The notes beneath the pieces were generated by a model, which searched no databases, was not told the DNA's origin, and saw nothing but the letters and a program-made list of their open reading frames with translations. A program made the translations under genes and the position numbers. A stretch of 9,695 nt of DNA, from assembly GCA_043760535.1 (NCBI GenBank), contig JAYUOV010000248.1, forward strand, positions 1 to 9,695, in the 5' to 3' direction. Below, one piece after another: positions 1 to 6,294 of this stretch. Within the stretch, counting starts at the first letter, position 1. Each line of letters begins with the position of its first letter. Origin of the DNA: JAZKFT01 sp043760535. Lineage in GTDB: Bacteria; Bacteroidota; Bacteroidia; Chitinophagales; Chitinophagaceae.

Positions 1-123
1 TAGTTACATCTGCGGTTGGGGCTACCATCTTTTCAGCTTCATATCCAATATCAGCTTTAGCCAATGATTGTACTACGCTTATTTTTAAATAACCTGGCAA
101 GGGGGGTATAATATTTTATTCAT
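1..123 (-). pseudogene. Possible 5' end of a gene leaving the left edge, apparently frameshifted
   Basis: Read on the minus strand, an ATG at 123-121 begins MNKILYPP and then hits a stop near position 88. A second frame, open from 115 to the window edge, reads LPGYLKISVVQSLAKADIG and continues with EAEKMVAPTADVT, which looks like ordinary protein. The two frames meet exactly at a run of six C (plus-strand G run at 101-106). One extra C would join them into a single start-to-edge frame. I do not recognise the protein; only about 40 residues are visible. It may be a frameshifted gene, a sequencing error at the homopolymer, or a gene starting at the TTG at 100-98. An alternative plus-strand reading (3-92, ending TAA) is open but less protein-like. 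Confidence 0.25.
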
Positions 124-527
124 GTTTTGTAGTTTATGTAGAGTGGGATAAATGTACAGTTACAAATTCACATCCGCATTTAAAATGAATTCATTGGCAC
201 GGCTACTTGAGAGACGGTAATTGGAAATTAAAAACTACAGGTTGCCAGGTATTGTGATTCGGATGCAGTTTCCAGATATTAACAAAAAGTATTAAAGCCA
301 AAATCCATTATTGATACTGAAGAACCGGATTAAAGCAACGATTCCGTTTTAAAGCAAGCCTAAAAAAAGCTAGAGGTGTTCAAGAATACAAGAGCACCTA
401 CAATGCAATAGCTGTGAGCCTCTGACCCTCCGTAATCCACAGCAGTTTGAAACATCTTCACATTCTGAGGCGTCACAGGTAAATACACTCTCCCTAACTA
501 TTTACGATTCAATCCACTTTAACCTGT
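124..527. other. Gene-poor region with possible decayed coding fragments
   Basis: No intact gene is visible. On the minus strand a 42-residue open frame starts at GTG 488-486 and stops at 362-360; it contains PVTPQNVKMF and GGSEAHSYCIVGALVFLN and looks more protein-like than random, but I cannot name it. On the plus strand around 200-290, a frame reading HGYLRDGNWKLKTTGCQVL is interrupted by several stops and could be a gene remnant. A hairpin with 8-bp arms, one of them a G-U pair, lies at 374-381 and 392-399 with a 10-base loop and no following T run. Together these suggest decayed sequence, but AT-rich noncoding DNA can produce such fragments. Confidence 0.25.
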
Positions 528-535
528 TAGTTTTG
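528..535 (+). promoter_or_regulatory. Bacteroidota -7 promoter box before the CDGSH gene
   Basis: TAGTTTTG fits the Bacteroidota -7 consensus TAnnTTTG and ends 15 bases before the ATG at 551. No good -33 TTTG box is seen about 19 bases further upstream; the nearest candidate is the imperfect TTTACG near 501. Predicted from the motif and its position only. Confidence 0.45.
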
Positions 536-550
536 AAAAAAATTTAAACC

Positions 551-778
551 ATGGCAACAACAAAAATTACAGTAAACAACAATGGTTCTTTAAAGATTGA
601 AGGCGATTTTGAAATTGTGGACCGTAATGGCGGTGTGTATAACTTACAGGGGAGGGAAATAGTGGGTATATGCCGCTGTGGCTTTTCTAAAAACAAACCA
701 TTTTGCGATGGCTCGCATAACGGCCATTTTGAGCATGAGGCCATTGCTTTTGATTTGCCGCAAAAAAAAGGAATTTAA
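551..778 (+). CDS. CDGSH-type iron-sulfur domain protein
   Basis: A 75-residue cytosolic protein of the CDGSH (mitoNEET-like) family, whose members bind a redox-active 2Fe-2S cluster through three Cys and one His. The motif is complete: C41-R-C43 followed by KPFC52-D-G-S-H56, so the four expected cluster ligands are C41, C43, C52 and H56. The N-terminal half (residues 1-40) would form the small beta structure around the cluster. There is no signal peptide or membrane segment, and the length is normal for bacterial single-motif members. The start follows a TAnnTTTG box at 528-535. It stands alone: guaA begins about 350 bases later behind its own promoter. The biological role of bacterial stand-alone CDGSH proteins is poorly defined; electron transfer or cluster transfer are the usual suggestions. 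Family assignment is secure, physiological role is not. Confidence 0.93.
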   Translation: MATTKITVNNNGSLKIEGDFEIVDRNGGVYNLQGREIVGICRCGFSKNKPFCDGSHNGHFEHEAIAFDLPQKKGI

Positions 779-848
779 AAATGTAAGAGGCAGTTTAAAT
801 ACGATTTACAAATAGACCACATTGTGTTTTGGAAACCACATAATACAC

Positions 849-932
849 AAATAAACACCAATTCGAAATTTGTTATCGAAAACCATATTCGTGTTTATTT
901 ATGTTTTTTGCTGCAAAAAGAAAAAATAAACA
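849..932. promoter_or_regulatory. Nested inverted repeats able to form two competing hairpins
   Basis: AAATAAACAC (849-858) is the exact reverse complement of GTGTTTATTT (891-900), and its first nine bases recur directly at 924-932. The middle copy can therefore pair with the left copy, enclosing a 5-bp stem TTCGA/TCGAA at 862-866 and 876-880. It can instead pair with the right copy: nine pairs, a 3x3 internal loop, then a TTTTTG/CAAAAA stem at 905-910 and 914-919 with a 3-base loop. The two folds exclude each other, as in attenuators. No T run follows, so it is not a plain terminator. It lies between the CDGSH gene and guaA. The predicted guaA promoter lies downstream, so the fold would more likely be at the 3' end of the CDGSH transcript. 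AT-rich sequence raises the chance of coincidence. Confidence 0.35.
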
Positions 933-1115
933 GACTCTAAAACTTAGCAATTAGTTATTTCAATAGTGATTGTTTTTTTTAAAAACCAGTATATTGCAAT
1001 AGAAAACAGTTTTTTTTTTAATCATCTGTTGCCAACGCATTCTCATATCCTTTTACGAATACCACCAACTAATCCCCATTCCTCAAACCCCATCTCCACC
1101 AATGCCTGTAAAACT

Positions 1116-1123
1116 TACATTTG
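1116..1123 (+). promoter_or_regulatory. Bacteroidota -7 promoter box of guaA
   Basis: TACATTTG matches TAnnTTTG exactly and ends only seven bases before the guaA ATG at 1131. With the usual spacing, transcription would begin within a few bases of the start codon, giving a very short or absent leader. A clear -33 box is not seen. Confidence 0.55.
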
Positions 1124-1130
1124 CAGCATT

Positions 1131-2702
1131 ATGACAGAAAAGATACTGATTCTCGATTTCGGCAGCCAATACACCCAATTAATAGCAAGGGCCGTACGTG
1201 AAGCCAATGTGTACTGCGAAATCATCCCTTTCCATAAAAGTTTTGAATACGAATCAGGTTTAAAAGGCATTATACTCAGCGGTTCGCCATTTAGTGTAAA
1301 CGACGAACATGCACCCGTGGTAGATGTGGCCGCAATAAATGCCAAACTACCTGTATTGGGCGTATGCTACGGCGCACAGCTTACAGCCAAACTATATGGC
1401 GGCCGGGTAGAAAAAAGCGAAAAACGGGAATATGGCCGGGCATTTATGACCACCACCCAAAAAGATATTTTACTGGAGGGCGTTGGCCAAAAAAGCCAGG
1501 TTTGGATGAGCCACGGCGATACCATACTTGCCATGCCCGAAGGCTTCGAATTATTGGCCACCACTGAATCCATACCTGTTGCCGCATTTAAAAAATCGGA
1601 GCCGGATACAAAGAAAGAAATGAGAAATCATACATCCGAAATCATACATCCGCTTTACGGTCTTCAATTTCATCCCGAAGTTTATCATTCTGCCGAAGGC
1701 AAAACCATCATCAAAAATTTTCTTACCAAGATATGCGGCTGTACGGCAGATTGGACACCTGCCCATTTTATAAGCGATACCATTGCCAAATTAAAGGAGC
1801 AAATAGGCGATAAAAAAGTAATCATGGCTTTGAGCGGCGGCGTTGACAGCACCGTGGCGGCTACACTTATCAGCCGTGCCATTGGCAAAAATCTGTTTGG
1901 CATTTTTGTAGATAATGGAGTGCTGCGCAAAAACGAATTTGAGCAGGTGCTAGAAACCTACAAACTGCTGGATCTGAATGTAACCGGCGTAGATGCTAAA
2001 GACCAGTTTTATACCAAACTGGCCGGCAAAAGCGATCCCGAAGAAAAACGGAAGATTATTGGCAGCACTTTCATCGAAATATTCGACCAGGAAGCACAGA
2101 AATTAACCGGCATCGAAATGCTGGGGCAAGGCACTATTTACCCCGATGTAATAGAAAGCGTAAGTGTACACGGCCCATCGCAAACCATTAAAAGCCACCA
2201 CAATGTAGGCGGCCTGCCCGATAGCATGAAGCTGAGTTTGGTAGAGCCGCTCCGCTATTTATTTAAGGATGAAGTGCGGAAAGTAGGTTTGGAACTGGGC
2301 ATACCGGACGAACTGATTAGCCGTCACCCTTTTCCGGGGCCGGGTTTGGCCATTCGTATTTTGGGAGATATTACTGCCGATAAAGTAAAGCTGCTGCAGG
2401 ATGCAGATGCTATTTATATGAACGGGCTTAAAGAACATGGCCTGTACAACAAGGTTTGGCAGGCAGGTACCATTTTACTACCCGTAAAAAGCGTAGGCGT
2501 AATGGGCGACGAAAGAACCTATGAATTTACCGTAGCCCTCCGTGCCGTAACAAGTGTAGATGGCATGACGGCCGATTGGGCACACCTGCCTTACGAATTT
2601 CTGGCCCATATCAGCAATGAAATTATAAACAATGTAAGAGGCATTAACCGGGTGGTGTACGATATCAGCAGCAAACCACCGGCTACTATAGAATGGGAGT
2701 AA
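1131..2702 (+). CDS. guaA: GMP synthase (glutamine-hydrolysing)
   Basis: Converts XMP to GMP using ATP and ammonia released from glutamine, the last step of de novo GMP synthesis, in the cytosol. The 523-residue protein has the full GuaA plan. The class I glutaminase domain (about 1-200) has nucleophile C79 in GVCYGAQ and partners H181 and E183 in QFHPEV. The ATP pyrophosphatase domain (about 205-400) has the P-loop SGGVDST at 235-241. The C-terminal dimerisation domain has RHPFPGPGLAIR at 398-409 and ends in PPATIEWE. The reading frame stays open upstream to 966, but that stretch is poly-Phe and low complexity. MTEKILILDFGSQYT at 1131 is the standard GuaA N-terminus, so I use that start. Residues about 155-173 carry extra sequence just before the catalytic His/Glu loop, containing a 14-base tandem duplication. 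All catalytic residues are present. Confidence 0.98.
   Translation: MTEKILILDFGSQYTQLIARAVREANVYCEIIPFHKSFEYESGLKGIILSGSPFSVNDEHAPVVDVAAINAKLPVLGVCYGAQLTAKLYGGRVEKSEKREYGRAFMTTTQKDILLEGVGQKSQVWMSHGDTILAMPEGFELLATTESIPVAAFKKSEPDTKKEMRNHTSEIIHPLYGLQFHPEVYHSAEGKTIIKNFLTKICGCTADWTPAHFISDTIAKLKEQIGDKKVIMALSGGVDSTVAATLISRAIGKNLFGIFVDNGVLRKNEFEQVLETYKLLDLNVTGVDAKDQFYTKLAGKSDPEEKRKIIGSTFIEIFDQEAQKLTGIEMLGQGTIYPDVIESVSVHGPSQTIKSHHNVGGLPDSMKLSLVEPLRYLFKDEVRKVGLELGIPDELISRHPFPGPGLAIRILGDITADKVKLLQDADAIYMNGLKEHGLYNKVWQAGTILLPVKSVGVMGDERTYEFTVALRAVTSVDGMTADWAHLPYEFLAHISNEIINNVRGINRVVYDISSKPPATIEWE
1624..1651 (+). repeat. 14-base tandem duplication inside guaA
   Basis: GAAATCATACATCC occurs twice in direct tandem (1624-1637, 1638-1651). 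Because 14 is not a multiple of three, the copies are read in different frames, giving NHTSE and then IIHP. It lies in the extra segment just before the glutaminase QFHPEV loop. The overall guaA frame is intact, so the neighbouring sequence must compensate for the shift. Confidence 0.8.
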
Positions 2703-2712
2703 TTAGGAATTA

Positions 2713-2856
2713 GTTGATTGGTTGATTGGTAACTGGCAAGAATATTGAAGCTAGTGCTACTACAATTGAAAATTTGTTATGCACAGGTGCATAACTAATT
2801 GAAAACGAACAACTGTCTAACCTTTCGCCAACTGCCTACTGAAAAACTGCCAACTG
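2713..2856. repeat. Repeat-rich spacer after guaA, with perfect palindrome
   Basis: The spacer has three kinds of structure. GTTGATTG is repeated in tandem at 2713-2720 and 2721-2728. GTTATGCAC (2776-2784) and GTGCATAAC (2787-2795) form a perfect 9-bp inverted repeat around AG; four more A-T pairs follow outward after one mismatch, and the direct repeat AATTGAAAA (2764-2772, 2797-2805) flanks it. GCCAACTG occurs at 2827-2834 and 2849-2856. The palindrome has no T run, so it is not a standard terminator. It could be a protein-binding site or a transcript-end hairpin. An open frame reading upstream of the next gene passes through these repeats and is not considered coding. Confidence 0.6.
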
Positions 2857-2888
2857 TTTTCGTATCATTGCAATTAAATATTTTTTCT

Positions 2889-4070
2889 ATGAGAGCTAAG
2901 GTATCGTTGCTCGGTTTTTTCTCATTTTTAGTATCACTCTCGGTTATAGCACAATCCGATTCTATTCCTGTTCTGCATAAGGCCAAAGTGGGCATTTTTA
3001 TTCCGCTACATCTCGATTCTGTTTTTAGTGCTACTGGCAGTTATAAATTTGGCAGCAGCATACCTAAATATGTAATGCCCGGGTTGGAATTTTATAGCGG
3101 TGTACAGCTTGCTTTAGATTCTTTAAGAAAAGAAGGGTTGAGTGCAGAAGTGTATATTATTGATAGTAAAGACAGAAACCAATCGATGAACAGCCACATC
3201 AGCGAAAACCTGAATGACGCTGCTCTTTATATTGGTATGGTACAATCAGTAGCCGAAATGAAAGTGCTGGCAGATGCTGCCCGTACCCGTAACATTCCTT
3301 TTTTGAGTGCTACATACCCTAACGATGGCGGCCTTAGCGGCAATCCTAGTCTTGTAATTTTAAACAGCACCTTAAAGAGTCATTGCCAGGGTATTTATAA
3401 ATTGCTAACCAATAGCTACAGTAACGAAAATATTATTGTACTCGGTAAGCCTGGCGTACAGGAAGATAAAATGAAAACTGTTTTTGAAGAATCAAACAGA
3501 AAAAGTACTACTCCACTAAAATGGAAAATGGAAGATATTACCAACGGCATTAGCAACGAAGACTTAACAGCCTTGCTGGATAGTACCAAAAACAATGTAA
3601 TAGTAGTCGCTACACTTGACGAAGCCCTTGGCACCGCTATCATTAAACAAATGTCGGCACTGCGTAGCCCATACCGCAGCACGGTTATAGGCATGCCCAC
3701 CTGGGACGATTTAAAATTTGACAAAGCCGAATTTAAAGGTGTTGAGATTATTTACCCAACGCCTTTTCTTACCAGTAGCGGCAATAGCCGGGTGTATAAT
3801 TCCATAGCCAATAAATACAAGGCCAGGGCCAAAAGCCGGGCCAGCGATATGGTGTTCAAAGGTTTTGAAATAACTTACCGCTACATTAAAAATATGCTCA
3901 GCCACCAAGATTACATTGTGGACCTGAGCGACCATGCCGGTAAAATTTTCTCCGACTTCGACCTGCAGCCCATTAAGATAAAAACGGTTAAAAACGAGCC
4001 AGACTATTACGAAAACAAAAAAGTGTATTTCGTAAAAAAGATGGATGGTGCCGTAAAAGGCATTTTTTAG
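2889..4070 (+). CDS. Exported protein, probable type 1 periplasmic-binding fold
   Basis: A 393-residue protein beginning with a signal peptide: MRAK, a hydrophobic core at about 5-20, and likely cleavage around residue 21-22 (VIAQS). The mature part resembles substrate-binding proteins of the receptor-ligand-binding type. It opens with a short beta strand and loop (KVGIFIPL, 32-40), then PGLEFYSGVQLALDSL (64-79), typical of the first helix region. AEVYIIDSKD (86-95) and IGMVQSVAEM (115-124) follow, then alternating strand-helix units such as NIIVLG, NNVIVVATLD and TVIGMPTWDD. No lipobox Cys and no LysM domain are present, although in Bacteroidota such folds are sometimes fused to LysM. The frame stays open upstream to 2799, but that part translates intergenic repeats; the signal peptide supports the ATG at 2889. 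There are no transporter genes nearby, so the ligand and partner are unknown. The fold call is by sequence resemblance only. Confidence 0.75.
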   Translation: MRAKVSLLGFFSFLVSLSVIAQSDSIPVLHKAKVGIFIPLHLDSVFSATGSYKFGSSIPKYVMPGLEFYSGVQLALDSLRKEGLSAEVYIIDSKDRNQSMNSHISENLNDAALYIGMVQSVAEMKVLADAARTRNIPFLSATYPNDGGLSGNPSLVILNSTLKSHCQGIYKLLTNSYSNENIIVLGKPGVQEDKMKTVFEESNRKSTTPLKWKMEDITNGISNEDLTALLDSTKNNVIVVATLDEALGTAIIKQMSALRSPYRSTVIGMPTWDDLKFDKAEFKGVEIIYPTPFLTSSGNSRVYNSIANKYKARAKSRASDMVFKGFEITYRYIKNMLSHQDYIVDLSDHAGKIFSDFDLQPIKIKTVKNEPDYYENKKVYFVKKMDGAVKGIF

Positions 4071-4407
4071 TCTGTTTAGTTAATAATTTGTTGATACGAT
4101 TTTTTGCTTTGTGAACCCAATAGGTATCAAATTTGTAAAAACAAAAGCATTATTGGAGAAAATTTACACTACCCTATTTTATTGTTTGTGCAGTTTGGAT
4201 GGCATTCGCTATATCAGGCTTTCATTGTTTTCTTAAACAATAAAGAATATCTGCCCGGGTGTAATTACTTCCAGCATTTAAAATTTTGCTTTCGATTGCT
4301 ACCTAATTGAAAACGGGTTATTGGTTTTTGATTGCCTTAATACAATTAATCATTGTAAAATGCCGCTAGCAATATTGCAAGTGGTAATATATAAAAAATA
4401 GAAAAAA
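4071..4407. other. Noncoding spacer
   Basis: I see no convincing gene. A 68-codon frame from a TTG at 4104 exists, but it lacks a start context and family resemblance. A small hairpin is formed by ATTGTTT (4224-4230) and AAACAAT (4235-4241) around TCTT, without a T run. A 10-base palindrome GCAATATTGC is at 4369-4378. The 13-mer ending in AATTGAAAACG at 4303-4315 also occurs at 2795-2807 in the previous spacer. The stretch before 4408 is A-rich, as is usual upstream of Bacteroidota starts. Confidence 0.5.
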
Positions 4408-6021
4408 ATGAAAAAAATTTACATGCTTTTTACCGCATTAGCAGTTAGTATCGTTACAACCTTTGCTGATCCTTTTACAGCCGGCAATATTGTTATTTAC
4501 CGTACAGGTTCTGGTACAGGATCTTTGGTTAATACCGGTAATCCTGTATTTTTAGATGAATATACACCTGCCGGTGCGCTTGTACAATCTATTGCATTGC
4601 CTACAACTGCATCTGGTAGTAATTTCCCACTTATATCCAGCGGAACAGCCACGAGTGAAGGTAATCTTACCCTTTCAACAAATAGAAATTTTCTTATACT
4701 CACTGGCTATGGTTCTACTATTCCAGCAGCAAGCCCACTTCCTTCTACTAGCGGAAGTACAGTGCCGAGAGTTGTAGGTCGGGTGGATGCCAATGGTGTT
4801 ATAAATACAACAACTGCACTTTCTGATTTTGCAAATGGAAATAATCCAAGAAGTGCTATATCTACTAATGGTTCTGATATTTGGGTAGCAGGAGGAGCAG
4901 GCGGACCGAGATATACAACATTAGGTTCTACAACTTCAACTCAAATTAGTACCAGTTTTACAAACTTAAGACAACTTAATATTTTTGATGGGCAACTATA
5001 CGTATCATCAGGTTCAGGTACATTAAGAGTTGGCACAATAGGTACAGGCATGCCTACAACTTTAGGTCAAACTATAACAAACCTACCTGGCTTTCCTACA
5101 TCATCCACAAGCCCTTATGGATATGTTCTTTTAGATCAGAGTTCTGCAGTAGCAGGAGTAGATGTATTATATATTGCTTCTGATGACTTGGCAGGGATTT
5201 CGAAATACTCACTTGTTTCAGGCAACTGGGTTTTTAACGGAAATATTGGTGTAGCTACTGATGCTTATCGTGGCTTGACAGCAAGATATGATGGTACAAC
5301 AGCAACTTTTTTTTCTACTAGGAAAGGCGCATCAGTTGCAACAGGCGGAGGAGAGTTAGTGACTTTTACAGATGCATCTGGTTATAATGCAACTTTTTCT
5401 GCAACAGTTACTGTACTTGCTACTACAACAGCCAACACTGCGTTTAGAGGAGTAGCATTTGCACCTGGAACCATCATTCTTCCGGTTTCTATCCTTTCTT
5501 TTGACGCTAAAAAAACAGTAGCCGGTAATGAAATTAACTGGACTGTGGCAGACCAAACTAACTTAAGCCATTACGAAATAGAAAGAAGTAAAGATGGTAA
5601 AAACTTCGCCAACATAGGTCGAGTTAATGCTAACAACGGAACTAATTATTCATTTACAGATGCCACGCCTATAAATGCCACCAACTACTACCGCCTTAAA
5701 ATTGTAGATAAAGACGGTACATCTAAAGTGAGCAAGCTGGTTGCAGTAATCAACAAAGGAAAAGGCGCCATCGTAACCGGTGTGTACCCAACCATTACCA
5801 CAGGTAAATTAACCATAGATGTAGCAGCCGAAGGCACACAACCATTACAATTTGTGTTCATAGATTTACAAGGCCGCACAGCCACTATTAAAAATGTAAC
5901 AGCAATTACAGGTAACAACACAATTAGCCTCGACGCTTCTGCATTGGCTAGTGGTATGTATTTGGTAAAAGTATTACAAGGCAATACTGAAGCAACAAGC
6001 TTTAAGATTGTGAAGCAATAA
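4408..6021 (+). CDS. Secreted T9SS cargo protein with propeller-like N-terminal domain
   Basis: A 537-residue protein probably exported by Sec and then across the outer membrane by the type IX system. Residues 1-20 form a signal peptide (MKKIYMLF, hydrophobic core, cleavage after FA|DP). Residues about 25-355 are a Ser/Thr/Gly-rich beta domain opening with GNIVIYRTG and FLDEYTPAG and closing with FRGVAFAP. I recall similar openings in uncharacterised propeller-like secreted proteins, but cannot confirm the fold. Residues about 359-446 are the fibronectin-like module common in this phylum (LPVSILSFDAKK, HYEIERSKDGKNF, NYYRLKIVDKDG). Residues about 457-537 are a type A sorting domain (GVYPTITTGKLTI, FIDLQGR, GMYLVKV, ending SFKIVKQ). 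The first two thirds use more AT-rich codons than the last third. An intrinsic terminator follows 20 bases after the stop. The function of the N-terminal domain is unknown. Confidence 0.9.
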   Translation: MKKIYMLFTALAVSIVTTFADPFTAGNIVIYRTGSGTGSLVNTGNPVFLDEYTPAGALVQSIALPTTASGSNFPLISSGTATSEGNLTLSTNRNFLILTGYGSTIPAASPLPSTSGSTVPRVVGRVDANGVINTTTALSDFANGNNPRSAISTNGSDIWVAGGAGGPRYTTLGSTTSTQISTSFTNLRQLNIFDGQLYVSSGSGTLRVGTIGTGMPTTLGQTITNLPGFPTSSTSPYGYVLLDQSSAVAGVDVLYIASDDLAGISKYSLVSGNWVFNGNIGVATDAYRGLTARYDGTTATFFSTRKGASVATGGGELVTFTDASGYNATFSATVTVLATTTANTAFRGVAFAPGTIILPVSILSFDAKKTVAGNEINWTVADQTNLSHYEIERSKDGKNFANIGRVNANNGTNYSFTDATPINATNYYRLKIVDKDGTSKVSKLVAVINKGKGAIVTGVYPTITTGKLTIDVAAEGTQPLQFVFIDLQGRTATIKNVTAITGNNTISLDASALASGMYLVKVLQGNTEATSFKIVKQ

Positions 6022-6041
6022 TCAAAAAAAATTCTGATACT

Positions 6042-6078
6042 AAAAGCCGCCCTTTTACAAAAGAGGCGGCTTTTTTTT
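6042..6078 (+). terminator. Intrinsic terminator after the T9SS cargo gene
   Basis: AAAAGCCGCC (6042-6051) pairs with GGCGGCTTTT (6065-6074). A further C-TTT/AAA-G inner stem with a single bulged A closes on a short loop, and the arm runs into eight T (6071-6078). GC-rich stem plus T tract is the textbook form. The A run on the left arm means it could also work, more weakly, on the other strand. Confidence 0.93.
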
Positions 6079-6271
6079 GCGACTACTAGTACAACCCAAT
6101 TAATCCCCGTTAGATTTTTGGCCACCAAAGGTTCAAAAATTATACAGTGTCTTTGTAAGCAGCTATAAAAGAAGTAATGCTGATTATTTTATGTTTCGGC
6201 TTGCCAATTACTATGCACAATTTGCTGATAACTACTTGCCTTTTGCTATCCGCCGCATGCCGTCTCTGGCT

Positions 6272-6279
6272 TATATTTG
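6272..6279 (+). promoter_or_regulatory. Bacteroidota -7 promoter box of glyA
   Basis: TATATTTG matches TAnnTTTG exactly and ends 15 bases before the glyA ATG at 6295. The TTG within this box is in frame with glyA and could be mistaken for a start at 6277; the promoter match argues against that. A TTTG at 6242-6245 lies about 26 bases upstream, longer than the usual spacing to a -33 box. Confidence 0.55.
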
Positions 6280-6294
6280 CCTAAAATTCAAAAC

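Noticed and set aside
966..1130. In-frame N-terminal extension of guaA
   Set aside because: It translates T-rich intergenic sequence (repeated Phe) and contains the -7 promoter box; the known GuaA N-terminus begins at 1131.
2799..2888. In-frame extension of the exported binding-fold protein
   Set aside because: It runs through GCCAACTG repeats, and the signal peptide begins at the ATG at 2889.
3416..3724. 102-codon minus-strand frame inside the binding-fold gene
   Set aside because: It is a shadow of a well-supported plus-strand gene with signal peptide and full-length fold.
4104..4310. 68-codon plus-strand frame with TTG start
   Set aside because: It has no ribosome site, family resemblance or gene-like composition; it is probably chance in an AT-rich spacer.
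5688..6128. 146-codon minus-strand frame over the sorting domain and terminator
   Set aside because: It is antisense to a clear T9SS domain and crosses an intrinsic terminator; no independent support.
6277..6294. TTG start adding six residues to glyA
   Set aside because: The TTG is part of the TATATTTG promoter box; MHQDPIFSLL is a normal start for the family.
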